A stretch of DNA of 64,000 nt from Bacteroidales bacterium (GCA_024400425.1 JAKSMV010000012.1:1-64000), one strand, 5' to 3'. Positions 35,237 through 42,738 are shown, counted from the first letter of the stretch. The notes: generated by a model not told the origin, from the letters alone. Numbers and translations are program-made.

Positions 35237-36577
35237 ATGGCAAAAAACACAAATTGGTCGGAACTCTACAAAAAAGAAGATTGGTTAGCCTGCTGGCTTG
35301 GCTTCATTGTTATTGCAATAGCTTGTATTGCCGTTCTTACCGGATGGTTCGATTTTTCGGCTGCAAAGTTCAGCACATGGTACACTTGGGAAGACAAAGG
35401 CACCTTTGCCGAATCGATGGGAGCGCAACTTAATGGTGCATTCTTCGTCAAACTGTTGCGCACATTCTTGGTCTTGGGCATCTTATTCACCATGGGCGTA
35501 AAACTGATGGGAGAAAGCGTTAAAAAATACATTCCGGCATTCATCGGCTTGTTCATCATCTCCATCATTGTGCGCTGGATAAGCGCCGAGTTCACCTTGA
35601 ACCGTTATCTCGAATGGGCATTTTGGGCTTTGCTCATCGGCCTCATCATTTCCAATACAATTGGCACACCCGAATGGCTTAAACCAGCCGTAAAGACTGA
35701 GTTCTACATCAAGACAGGCTTGGTCATCATGGGCTTCTCGGTCCTATTCTCCAACATTGCCAAATTCGGCCTTTACGGTCTCGGCATCGCCTGGATTGTG
35801 ACGCCAATCGTCATCATCTTCATGTGGTGGTTAGGCACAAAAATCCTCAAAATCGACAACAAACCTTTGGTAATCACCGTTGCATCCGCAACAAGCGTTT
35901 GCGGAACAAGTGCCGCCATCGCCACGGGAGCCGCCGCCAAAGCCAAGAAAGAAGACCTTTCGGCCGCCATCTCGGTTTCCATCATCTTCACCATTCTGAT
36001 GATGGTCTTCGAACCCATGATCATCAAATGGACCGGCATGAGCCAAATCATGGGCGGTTCGCTCATCGGTGGCACCGTCGATAGCACAGGAGCTGTTGTG
36101 GTTGCCGGTACTGCACTTGGCGAAGAAGCACAAAAAGCTGCTGTTTTGGTAAAGTCAATCCAAAACATCCTGATTGGATTCATCGCATTCTTCGTTGCCA
36201 TTTTCTTTGCCACAAAAGTTGACAAGAACGGCACGGAGAAAGTCGGCGCAAGCGAAATCTGGGTCAGATTCCCGAAATTCATCCTTGGTTTCTTCGCTGC
36301 TTCGCTGATTGCATCATTCATCATTCAGCCTGCCTTTGGAGCCGAAAATGTAGGCGCCATCAACAAGGTGCTCGACCAATTCAAGAACTGGGCCTTCGTG
36401 CTTGCCTTCACCAGCATCGGGCTCGACACCAATTTCAAGGCCATCGCCAAACAGATGCAAGGCGGCAAGGTGCTTTGGCTTTACATAGTCGGCCAAGTGT
36501 TCAACATCGCGCTGACATTCTTTGCCGTGTGGTTCCTCTTATCCGGCAAGTTCTTCCCAATTCCCGTTCTTGACTAA
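35237..36577 (+). CDS. YeiH-family putative sulfate/sulfite transporter
   Basis: A 446-residue inner-membrane protein with about 11-12 hydrophobic segments, family UPF0324 (PSE, putative sulfate exporter). Diagnostic stretches are VASATSVCGTSAAIATGAAAK (split here by position: residues about 215-235) with KKEDLSAAISVSIIF and the IGGTVDSTGAVVVAG block. The direction of transport is not settled in the family: it is called an exporter, but the evidence is thin. Sitting between a porin and a cysteate-synthase-like gene, it could manage sulfite, either as substrate supply or as detoxification. It is 4 bp from the next small membrane gene. Confidence 0.88.
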   Translation: MAKNTNWSELYKKEDWLACWLGFIVIAIACIAVLTGWFDFSAAKFSTWYTWEDKGTFAESMGAQLNGAFFVKLLRTFLVLGILFTMGVKLMGESVKKYIPAFIGLFIISIIVRWISAEFTLNRYLEWAFWALLIGLIISNTIGTPEWLKPAVKTEFYIKTGLVIMGFSVLFSNIAKFGLYGLGIAWIVTPIVIIFMWWLGTKILKIDNKPLVITVASATSVCGTSAAIATGAAAKAKKEDLSAAISVSIIFTILMMVFEPMIIKWTGMSQIMGGSLIGGTVDSTGAVVVAGTALGEEAQKAAVLVKSIQNILIGFIAFFVAIFFATKVDKNGTEKVGASEIWVRFPKFILGFFAASLIASFIIQPAFGAENVGAINKVLDQFKNWAFVLAFTSIGLDTNFKAIAKQMQGGKVLWLYIVGQVFNIALTFFAVWFLLSGKFFPIPVLD

Positions 36578-36580
36578 GCA

Positions 36581-36859
36581 ATGACAAAAGCACACAAAAT
36601 ATTCAAAATCACGACTATCATGGTCACCGTTGCGACCGTGATAGTCGCACTCTACATCATGGCAAACGGGCTGGGGCTTGTGGATAGCCTCGACTTCGGT
36701 GCCGGTGCCTATTATTACGCCGACATCCCCGACTACGAAAAAATCGACAACGGCAGTGTTTACCAAACTGCCATACCTCGCTGGGTGCATATCGTCCTTT
36801 TCTTAGGTTGGGGTTGGCTCATGTTCAGATTATGGAAATGGATTGACAAAAAAGGCTAA
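36581..36859 (+). CDS. Small two-TM membrane protein of unknown function
   Basis: A 92-residue protein that I do not recognise. A first membrane segment covers residues about 8-28 (ITTIMVTVATVIVALYIMANGL), then a polar loop rich in Tyr and Asp (YYYADIPDYEKIDNG), a second segment about 65-85 (WVHIVLFLGWGWLMFRLW), and a basic end KWIDKKG. Four bases separate it from the transporter upstream and six from the cysteate-synthase-like gene, so it is translationally embedded in the operon. It may be a small accessory subunit of the transporter, but this is only position-based. Confidence 0.75.
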   Translation: MTKAHKIFKITTIMVTVATVIVALYIMANGLGLVDSLDFGAGAYYYADIPDYEKIDNGSVYQTAIPRWVHIVLFLGWGWLMFRLWKWIDKKG

Positions 36860-36865
36860 TACACA

Positions 36866-38086
36866 ATGAAATATCAAATCGTCTGTAAAAAATGCGGCAA
36901 AGTCATCGGTGACTTCAAGACTTGGTTCGCGCAAGACCAGAAATGCAGTTGCGGTTCGACTTACGCCGAAGTTGACTACGAAAACAAGGCACTGCCCGAC
37001 TTTAGTAAAATGCCCAAAGTTCACGAAGATTATCAGCACCTGTATTTCGATTATCTTCCTATTGAAAACCCAGAAAACATCGTCACATGCAATGAAGGAC
37101 TTGTCCCCATCGAGCGATGGGAAAAACTAGAAGAAGAAGCAAAAAGATACGGAATCAATTGCGAGGTTTATGTTTGCCGTAACGACAGAAACGGCGGTTC
37201 AGGAACCTTTAAGGACATCAGCGCAGCATTGGCTGCCAGCGTGTTGAAGGAAAACGGAATCAAGAAATATTGCCTCGCCTCTACAGGAAACGCTGGTGTT
37301 TCGTTCGCCACCTATCTGGCAAAAGCCGGCATCAGTTTCCATGAATTTGCTCCCTCTTTCATCGACGAAGGTTCTATCAAAGCGATTAAGAATGTCGGGC
37401 AAGACATCACCGTTTCAGCCAGTGGGTATGGTGCTGCAAAAGCAGAAGCAGCAGATTATCACAAAGCCAACCAGGTGCTGATTAGCGGTGGCAACACCGA
37501 TCCTTTGCGCATCGAATCGAAACGCACCCTGGTCTTCGAATGTCTAAGGCAAATCGGCAAAATGCCAACCGTCTATATGCAAGCCGTAGCTGGCGGAACA
37601 AGTCCTTTGGCTTTCGAAAAAGGATTCAACGATTTGCAAAAAGCCGGACGCACCGACTTGAAACTACCGAGAATGTTGTTGGTTCAGCAAGACGAATGCG
37701 ACCCGATGGTCACGGCTTGGGAAAAGGCAAAAGCCCATGATTTCCCGCAAGGATGGGAACATGATTACGAAGCGAAGAAAGACCTCAAGACCAACATTGG
37801 CATTCTGACAGCAGCCAATCCCGGCAATTATCCATTAGTTGCACCGCTCGTCCGTAAAAGCGGAGGTGATTTCCTACGTGTCAAGGAATCGGAGTTGCCT
37901 GAATTCGGCAAGGAAATGATGCAACAGAAAGGAATTTTGTTAGGTCCAGCATCCATGGTTTGCTACGCAGGATTTTTCAAGGCTTTGGGAGAAGGCCTGA
38001 TTCACAACGGCGATTGCGTATTGCTCAACACGGGAGAAAGTTGCGAAAGAGCCGCTTGGTTTAAAAAAGAAGTCTTATCTTTGTGA
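36866..38086 (+). CDS. Threonine-synthase-like PLP enzyme, probable cysteate synthase
   Basis: A 406-residue fold-type II PLP enzyme. It opens with a zinc-ribbon pattern CKKC (Cys7, Cys10) and CSC (Cys27, Cys29), then the PLP Lys116 in GSGTFKDISA and the phosphate loop STGNAGVS (139-146). Threonine-synthase-derived cysteate synthases turn O-phosphoserine and sulfite into L-cysteate, and some of them keep this zinc ribbon. True threonine synthase would be expected with thrA/thrB, which are not here; instead a YeiH transporter lies upstream and a reductase and an AOS enzyme belong to the same locus. All this favours cysteate synthase. A threonine synthase paralogue of other function cannot be excluded. 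Confidence 0.78.
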   Translation: MKYQIVCKKCGKVIGDFKTWFAQDQKCSCGSTYAEVDYENKALPDFSKMPKVHEDYQHLYFDYLPIENPENIVTCNEGLVPIERWEKLEEEAKRYGINCEVYVCRNDRNGGSGTFKDISAALAASVLKENGIKKYCLASTGNAGVSFATYLAKAGISFHEFAPSFIDEGSIKAIKNVGQDITVSASGYGAAKAEAADYHKANQVLISGGNTDPLRIESKRTLVFECLRQIGKMPTVYMQAVAGGTSPLAFEKGFNDLQKAGRTDLKLPRMLLVQQDECDPMVTAWEKAKAHDFPQGWEHDYEAKKDLKTNIGILTAANPGNYPLVAPLVRKSGGDFLRVKESELPEFGKEMMQQKGILLGPASMVCYAGFFKALGEGLIHNGDCVLLNTGESCERAAWFKKEVLSL

Positions 38087-38087
38087 C

Positions 38088-38879
38088 ATGTTAGATCTAA
38101 AAGGGAAAACAGCCCTCGTCACAGGCGGTGGCACGGGCATCGGGCAATCCATCGCATTGCATCTTGCAAAAGAAGGATGCAACTTGGTTCTCACCGGTTT
38201 AGGCATTGACGACCTGAATCAGACAAAGAAATCGTGCGAAAAACTCGGAGTGAAAGCCTTCGCAACCGAAACGCAACTGGACGACTATTCATCCATCGAC
38301 CAGCTCTATGATTTCGTCATAGGATTAGGTCTTACCATCGACCTCTTTGTGCTCAACGCAGGCATCTCGCAACGCGAGAAGGCTCTAGAAACCGATTTCT
38401 CCGTCGATGAAAAAATCATGAAGATTGATTTCTTGAGCGGTGTTTACCTCGTAAAGAAATTCAAGGACATGATTAAAACATCTGAGCATGTGCAGTTTAG
38501 CGTCACCACTTCTCTGTCGGGCCTATTCGGTTTTCCTTTGCGTTCAGCCTATTGCGCAGCCAAACACGCCCTATTCGGGTTCTACGAATCGTTGGAACTG
38601 GAATACGACAACATCAATGTCACCTTCCTCATTCCGGGTCGAATCAACACACAAATCAGCAAAAGCGCTCTGCATGGCGACGGCTCATCACATGCCAAGA
38701 TGGACGCCGGTCAAGCTACAGGTCTATCGGTTGAAAAATGCGGTGCCATAGCAGTACGTGCAATTAAAAAACAGAAACACAGAAAGTTAATCGGCAAGAA
38801 GGAATTGCTCATGGCCTACATTCACAAATATTGCCTTGGCTTGTATTACAAATTGTCAAGGAAAATATCAGCCACCTAA
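38088..38879 (+). CDS. Short-chain dehydrogenase/reductase, probable 3-ketocapnine reductase
   Basis: A 263-residue SDR: cofactor motif TGGGTGIG (residues 12-19), NAG (90-92), catalytic Ser142 with Tyr155 and Lys159 (SAYCAAKHAL). The C-terminal 30 residues are basic and aromatic (LLMAYIHKYCLGLYYKLSRK), which suits contact with a membrane, as in 3-ketosphinganine reductases and DHRS7-like SDRs. By context it would reduce the 3-keto group made by the AOS enzyme, yielding capnine. Its ATG lies 1 bp after the cysteate-synthase-like stop codon, so coupling is tight. Other ketolipid substrates are possible. Confidence 0.8.
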   Translation: MLDLKGKTALVTGGGTGIGQSIALHLAKEGCNLVLTGLGIDDLNQTKKSCEKLGVKAFATETQLDDYSSIDQLYDFVIGLGLTIDLFVLNAGISQREKALETDFSVDEKIMKIDFLSGVYLVKKFKDMIKTSEHVQFSVTTSLSGLFGFPLRSAYCAAKHALFGFYESLELEYDNINVTFLIPGRINTQISKSALHGDGSSHAKMDAGQATGLSVEKCGAIAVRAIKKQKHRKLIGKKELLMAYIHKYCLGLYYKLSRKISAT

Positions 38880-38944
38880 TTGCACTTTATTTTCCCGCCA
38901 ATCTTAAATCCTTAAATCTTTAAATCCTGAAATTCCAAACCGTC

Positions 38945-40000
38945 ATGAAAGAAAAAGTAATTTGCGGTATACAGCAAGTCGGCATAGGCGTTGCCGATGT
39001 CATTGAAGCCTGGAAATGGTACTATGACAATTTCGGCTATGAAATAAAAATCGTTGACGCAGAAGGCGTTGCAGAACGAATGTTGCCCTACACGGGCGGC
39101 AGGCCACAGTCCCGACGCGCCATAATGGCTTTCAACATCCGCGGTGGTGGCGGTTTCGAGATATGGCAACCCAAAGGCCGCGAGCTCAACTACCTGAAAG
39201 AGCCGCTTCGACTTGGCGATTACGGCATCTTGGTGGCGAAAATCAAGACTGCCGACATACAGAACGCATATAAAACCTTTACTAGTAAAGGTCTCAATGT
39301 CATAACCGAAATCAGCGAAACGCCATTCGGTTACAAGCATTTCTTCATGAAAGACCCTTACGGCAACCTCTTTGAAATCGAAGAAGACAACTACGTTTTC
39401 ATCAACGAGAAGAAGACAACCGGTGGCGCCAATGGCGTGACAATAGGTGTCAGCGACATGGACCGTTCCATTGAGTTCTACGGCAAGCTTTTGGACTACG
39501 ACAAAGTCGCTTACGACCACACGGGTTACTTCGCCGACTTGAAAGGGGTTCCTGGCGGAGAGCATACACTTCGGCGTGTCATCTTGGAGCGTTCAAAGCC
39601 CATTGATGGGCCTCTCAGCCGAGTGATGGGAACATCACACATCGAACTCGTCCAAAACCTTGACGTTGAAGGCCGGCAACTCCGTGATGGACGCTATTGG
39701 GGCGACCCTGGATTCATCCACCTTTGCTTCGACGTGCGCAACATGGATGCTGTCAAGGAGCAGACCGAAGCGCTAGGACATCCGTTTGTATGTGACAGCG
39801 GCGAGGACTTCGACATGGGCGATGCCAACGGGCACTTCACCTACGTCGAAGACCCTGACGGCACGCTCATCGAGTTTGTGGAGACCTTCAGCATCCCCAT
39901 CTGCAAGAAACTGGGACTCGCCATCAACCTCAAGAAACGCGACGACAACAAACCACTGAAAATACTGAAATTGCTGCGTCTGGCCAAGGCCAAGCCGTAG
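38945..40000 (+). CDS. Four-module VOC (glyoxalase/dioxygenase fold) protein
   Basis: A 351-residue protein made of two VOC domains (four beta-alpha-beta3 modules): residues about 5-80, 88-148, 160-238 and 255-315. Candidate metal ligands are Glu72 (FEIW) and Glu144 (NLFEIEE) in the first domain, and His232, Glu234 (SHIELVQN), His259 (FIHLCFDV) and Glu310 (TLIEFVE) in the second; the usual first-module His is Gln10/Gln11 and, in module three, Asn/Gly. The total length and the His/Glu pair in the second half recall 4-hydroxyphenylpyruvate dioxygenase-like enzymes. A basic Lys-rich tail ends the protein. Last gene of the sulfonolipid-type operon, before a strong terminator; a role in modifying the lipid or its precursor is only inferred. 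Confidence 0.75.
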   Translation: MKEKVICGIQQVGIGVADVIEAWKWYYDNFGYEIKIVDAEGVAERMLPYTGGRPQSRRAIMAFNIRGGGGFEIWQPKGRELNYLKEPLRLGDYGILVAKIKTADIQNAYKTFTSKGLNVITEISETPFGYKHFFMKDPYGNLFEIEEDNYVFINEKKTTGGANGVTIGVSDMDRSIEFYGKLLDYDKVAYDHTGYFADLKGVPGGEHTLRRVILERSKPIDGPLSRVMGTSHIELVQNLDVEGRQLRDGRYWGDPGFIHLCFDVRNMDAVKEQTEALGHPFVCDSGEDFDMGDANGHFTYVEDPDGTLIEFVETFSIPICKKLGLAINLKKRDDNKPLKILKLLRLAKAKP

Positions 40001-40024
40001 GAATTGCAGCTATCTATAAACAAG

Positions 40025-40051
40025 AAAAAGCCGTGAGTGTCACGGCTTTTT
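40025..40051 (+). terminator. Intrinsic terminator closing the sulfonolipid-type operon
   Basis: AAAAAGCCGTGA (40025-40036) pairs with TCACGGCTTTTT (40040-40051) around GTG. It is followed at 40054-40061 by the -7 box TATTTTTG of the next gene. Confidence 0.92.
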
Positions 40052-40085
40052 CCTATTTTTGCATAATCCAAATAATTCACCAGGT

Positions 40086-40520
40086 ATGTTATTTCAGAGG
40101 ATGGCACAGTGTCTAATTGAGGAAAGCAAGAAGAAGAAATTCCGGATTATGGATTTTTCTGGCAAGAGTACTAGTACTAGAAAATACAGGTATCCAGGTG
40201 ATTGTATAATGGCTGGACTCCTTTTATTGGAATTGTATCTTTTTCTTTGCTGGGGTTTATTCTCGCCATATTCATACACCAATTCAATAGGCAACATCAT
40301 CGCTCTTTCAGTTTGGTTTGTCCTTTTTGTCTTTTCAATATGCTTATCCTTTTTCATAAACAAGAGGTTCAAGGAAGGGACACTCAACACGAAACCAGGA
40401 ATACTTTCAGATGGGATGATAAAATTCCTGACTTACCTTATTGCCATTATACCTATTTACTTGTTTTTCGTAATCTGTGCTGTTCTATTAATCTGCGTAG
40501 TATTTGGAATAATCAAGTAA
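40086..40520 (+). CDS. Small integral membrane protein of unknown function
   Basis: A 144-residue protein, starting at the ATG at 40086 (a TTG at 40059 is also in frame but overlaps the -7 box). Residues 1-40 are polar and Lys rich; three or four hydrophobic helices follow at about 40-62, 66-90, 107-125 and 125-143 (LSVWFVLFVFSICLSFFI, FLTYLIAIIPIYLFFVICAV). I do not recognise a family. Base composition is more A+T rich than the neighbours on both sides. It has its own -7 box directly after the upstream terminator and lies at the boundary between core genome and the prophage-like element, so it could belong to either. Confidence 0.6.
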   Translation: MLFQRMAQCLIEESKKKKFRIMDFSGKSTSTRKYRYPGDCIMAGLLLLELYLFLCWGLFSPYSYTNSIGNIIALSVWFVLFVFSICLSFFINKRFKEGTLNTKPGILSDGMIKFLTYLIAIIPIYLFFVICAVLLICVVFGIIK

Positions 40521-40556
40521 AAAAGAGCAGCCGAAGCCACTCTTCTAACAAAAAAA

Positions 40557-40575
40557 CTCACTGAACCTCAGTGAG
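40557..40575 (-). terminator. Minus-strand hairpin terminator at the left edge of the phage region
   Basis: CTCACTGA and TCAGTGAG form an 8-bp perfect stem around ACC; on the minus strand it is followed by seven T residues (40550-40556). There is no minus-strand gene nearby for it to end, apart from the distant recombinases. Confidence 0.7.
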
Positions 40576-40576
40576 A

Positions 40577-40750
40577 ATGGCCGTGGCTGCCGAAGCATTC
40601 GGCAAGAACGATGAAGCGGTGCGGCACAGCATTGAGGCGCGTTCATACATGATGAAGCATGAGAGCAGCTTCCCTGATTTCGTGGCATCTGACAAATACA
40701 ACAGACCTGAATTTTCACTCGGTGACGGAACCGTAGCAAACCTATTATAA
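40577..40750 (+). CDS. Short phage-type protein, possibly a truncated remnant
   Basis: A 57-residue frame beginning MAVAAEAFGKNDEAV and ending GDGTVANLL. I do not recognise it. Its TAA overlaps the ATG of the next gene (TAATG), the tight coupling usual in this element, which argues that it is translated. A GTG at 40571 is an alternative start. It starts inside the right arm of a hairpin without its own promoter, so it may be the 3' remnant of a longer structural gene that lost its upstream part when the element decayed or was rearranged. Confidence 0.5.
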   Translation: MAVAAEAFGKNDEAVRHSIEARSYMMKHESSFPDFVASDKYNRPEFSLGDGTVANLL

Positions 40751-41451
40751 TGGAAGCGATTGAACTGAAAGCACCTGTAAGTTGGGCGGAACTTAGCCTT
40801 GATGACTTCCGTTTCGTGGCGAAATTCATGTTGGAGAACTTGTCGCGCGAGGAGTTCCTCGTCATCATGTTCTGTCATTTCACTGGCGTGAAAATCGTCA
40901 CGTCTGATGGAGGTATGTATAAGTTTGTGCATGACGGGAAGATTTTCTCACTTCTGAAGCATGAATTGGCCGATTTCTGCGACCGCTTTTCGTGGCTGTA
41001 TGAAACAGCGCCTGACGTGGTTCCAAATCCGCCGAAAGTGGATGCTATGATACGCGACATGTCGTTCATCGAGTATTACAAGACCGACGTGCAGATGCGA
41101 CTGTACGAAACAGACCGTAACCTGGCGCACTTCGACACCATCTTGCCACTGCTGAATGAGGAAGTGAGGAGTGTGGATGCTGCCGAAGCGCTCGTGTATT
41201 CGATGTGGTGGCATACGGTTGAAGCGATGCTGATGCAGCGTTATCCGAATGTGTTCAGGCAAAGCGATGGAGGCAGTGAGGATGGCGACCCATTCGGCAC
41301 GTTGCAGAACATCCACCTGATGCTGAACGACAACCGGCCGCAAGACAACGCACAGATTGACAATGCAAACGTACATGATGTGCTGTCGGCCCTCAACAAC
41401 AAGATTGAAGAGATAAGATTCAAGAACGAACAAATTGAGAAAATGAAATGA
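40750..41451 (+). CDS. Phage-type protein of unknown function, possible tail assembly role
   Basis: A 233-residue acidic protein. Its first part (SWAELSLDDFRFVAKFMLENLSREEFLVIMFC) reads like a helical bundle, the middle has a hydrophobic stretch DAAEALVYSMWWHTVEAML, and the end is a coiled-coil-like NKIEEIRFKNEQIEKMK. Similar proteins appear in Bacteroidales prophages ahead of amidase and tape measure genes, but I cannot name a function. It overlaps the small gene before it by one base and the zinc-ribbon gene after it (ATGA), so it belongs to a translationally coupled run. A tail-assembly chaperone role would fit the position only. Confidence 0.65.
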   Translation: MEAIELKAPVSWAELSLDDFRFVAKFMLENLSREEFLVIMFCHFTGVKIVTSDGGMYKFVHDGKIFSLLKHELADFCDRFSWLYETAPDVVPNPPKVDAMIRDMSFIEYYKTDVQMRLYETDRNLAHFDTILPLLNEEVRSVDAAEALVYSMWWHTVEAMLMQRYPNVFRQSDGGSEDGDPFGTLQNIHLMLNDNRPQDNAQIDNANVHDVLSALNNKIEEIRFKNEQIEKMK

Positions 41452-41570
41452 ATCACGAAATAGAAGTGGTCTGCCTGTATTGTGGGCAGACATTCGATGC
41501 CCACCTGCATGGACTGATTTGCCCGAATTGCGGACGTGAGCTTCACGAAGGAGAATATGAATTTGAGTGA
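41448..41570 (+). CDS. Small zinc-ribbon protein
   Basis: A 40-residue protein with CLYCG (Cys9, Cys12) and CPNCG (Cys25, Cys28), the two knuckles of a rubredoxin-like zinc ribbon. Its ATG overlaps the upstream TGA (ATGA). It was not expected from its size but has a plausible fold and is coupled to the previous gene. Such mini-ribbons are frequent phage accessory proteins that bind nucleic acid or another protein; the partner here is unknown. Confidence 0.7.
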   Translation: MNHEIEVVCLYCGQTFDAHLHGLICPNCGRELHEGEYEFE

Positions 41571-41575
41571 CTGAT

Positions 41576-41612
41576 TTTGTCATCGGAAACAAAATGGCAA
41601 TTGCCATCTTTG
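41576..41612 (+). promoter_or_regulatory. Element promoter A (TTGTCATCG / CATCTTTG)
   Basis: TTTTGTCATCGG with its first TTTG at 41576-41579, and a CATCTTTG box at 41605-41612 (one mismatch to TAnnTTTG). The G of TTTG is 26 bp before the first base of the -7 box, as in the other three copies (47142, 48476, 53896). It drives the structured RNA unit. Confidence 0.75.
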
Positions 41613-42127
41613 CAGCGTGAAAAGGTTCTTTGAAATGATTTTGAATTTTGTTATAGGTCTGGCAGCCCTGGTATCTCACCATCATGTTCGGCTGGACCAA
41701 ACTACACTTCGCGCTCAGGTTTGCGTTCACAAAAAAAGCCTCGGAAACCGAAGGCGCGAAGCACATGGGGATGACAGCCTCACACGGGTGAGGGGATAAG
41801 TAGTCCGCAAGGCAAGTGGCGGCTTGGCCGCTGATAAGTTCACCACCGCATCGGGCGAAAGCCCTGAACAAAGGAGCCACGGAAACGTGTTGTCGTTGGA
41901 ACATGAGGAGGTGCGGTGACTTCTTAAATCTGAGTCGCTTGCCTTGGAGCATCAGAAATCTGGCCACTGGGTTCGACTCCAGGCATCCCCGCCGTTCCTT
42001 GACCTCTGCCGTGCAATCAAGGCATGTCATGCACTCAATCTTCTTGTGAGTGCGGATGTAAATCAATAAATGTAAAACCAATAATGCCGCTGTAAAGGAC
42101 AGCGTCGGGTGGAAGCCCCGCGTTTTT
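41613..42127 (+). ncRNA. Candidate large structured non-coding RNA of the element
   Basis: About 500 bp with no supported gene between a promoter (41576-41612) and a terminator (42102-42127). Perfect helices: 41708-41714 with 41754-41760; GGGGATG 41767-41773 with CATCCCC 41984-41990; CCTCAC 41778-41783 with 41788-41793; GGCAAG 41811-41816 with 41938-41943; 41819-41823 with 41827-41831; CACCGCA 41844-41850 with 41912-41918; two GAAA tetraloop hairpins at 41853-41864 and 41878-41889; GCACTCA 42031-42037 with 42047-42053. The helices nest in a consistent way, so a single fold is possible. The 3' side of the 7-bp outer helix is preceded by a T-arm-like GGGTTCGACTCC, giving tRNA-like ends, but no D-arm or anticodon arm is present. 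Size and prophage setting recall ROOL/GOLLD-type large RNAs; I cannot claim homology. Confidence 0.65.
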
Positions 42128-42222
42128 ACAAATAAAGATGATCTTGGATAACTCGTTTCTGCATCCGCACAAAGTAAACAATCAAACACAATATATGATT
42201 CAAAGATTTAAAGATTCATGCT

Positions 42223-42423
42223 ATGAAAAAGGAAAGAAACTGGTTTGGAATTTTCGTCGGCGCAATGATAATAGCATTTGCCGCCTTGCTTTGCCTGAAA
42301 ATCATCGGCACAATGGAACTGTCGTGGTTCTGGGTTACGGCACCGCTTTGGGTGCTTGGTGCGATATTCGCATTCTTCATCGTGGTTTATACGATTGTGG
42401 TAAGAAACTGGAACGACAACTGA
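42223..42423 (+). CDS. Small two-TM membrane protein, holin-like
   Basis: A 66-residue protein with two membrane helices, residues about 8-28 (GIFVGAMIIAFAALLCLKII) and 34-58 (WFWVTAPLWVLGAIFAFFIVV), and short charged ends. Size, topology and a place two genes before an endolysin-type amidase are typical of class II holins, which open the inner membrane to trigger lysis. No sequence family is recognisable, so the call is position-based. It starts about 100 bp downstream of the ncRNA terminator and has no strong ribosome-binding site (AAGGAAAG-type context only). Confidence 0.65.
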   Translation: MKKERNWFGIFVGAMIIAFAALLCLKIIGTMELSWFWVTAPLWVLGAIFAFFIVVYTIVVRNWNDN

Positions 42424-42431
42424 AACGTGAT

Positions 42432-42731
42432 ATGCCAAGATATAAGCTGACAAAAAACAACCTCCATATCGAGGATTCGTATCAGGTCCCCAAAAAGGAC
42501 TTCGCGAAAGACATTGATATTGTTAGAGAAAGCCTAAGTTGGATTGAAAGCGAAGTGAGGAAAAGAAGCATGTTTTCGCTTAAAACAGAATGGGCTTGCC
42601 ACAACTTCCTGTATCGTCTTGGCATTTGCCGTAGCCGCACGAAAGATGTCGATTTGAACTATCCGCAGCTGTGGTGGGAAAAGGTTGTTTATCCGGTTTT
42701 CGGGTGTGTGGCTTACATCTTCATAAAATAA
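42432..42731 (+). CDS. Phage-type protein ending in a hydrophobic helix
   Basis: A 99-residue protein starting at 42432 (MPRYKLTKNN), 8 bp after the holin-like gene; the longer frame reaching 42138 would overlap that gene and is not supported. The N-terminal two thirds are charged (DFAKDIDIVRESLSWIESEVRKR), and the end, YPQLWWEKVVYPVFGCVAYIFIK, is a membrane-type segment. Similar C-terminal endings occur in Bacteroidales prophage proteins located before amidase genes, so it is probably part of the lysis cassette, but its role is unknown. It is 7 bp upstream of the amidase. Confidence 0.6.
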   Translation: MPRYKLTKNNLHIEDSYQVPKKDFAKDIDIVRESLSWIESEVRKRSMFSLKTEWACHNFLYRLGICRSRTKDVDLNYPQLWWEKVVYPVFGCVAYIFIK

Positions 42732-42738
42732 TATCATC

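Noticed and set aside
40558..40932. Minus-strand coding frame ending at the hairpin
   Set aside because: It lies opposite two coupled plus-strand frames, has poor composition and no promoter or start context.
40000..41000. Left attachment repeat of tRNA-Ala
   Set aside because: No copy of the tRNA 3' end was found by eye.
41613..42127. tmRNA (ssrA) or tRNA with an intron
   Set aside because: The ends look tRNA-like, but no D-arm, anticodon arm or tag-coding frame with an Ala-Ala stop is visible, and no CCA follows.
42138..42731. One 197-residue gene
   Set aside because: Its first half overlaps a clear two-TM gene (42223-42423) and starts in a terminator-proximal spacer; the start at 42432 is better.
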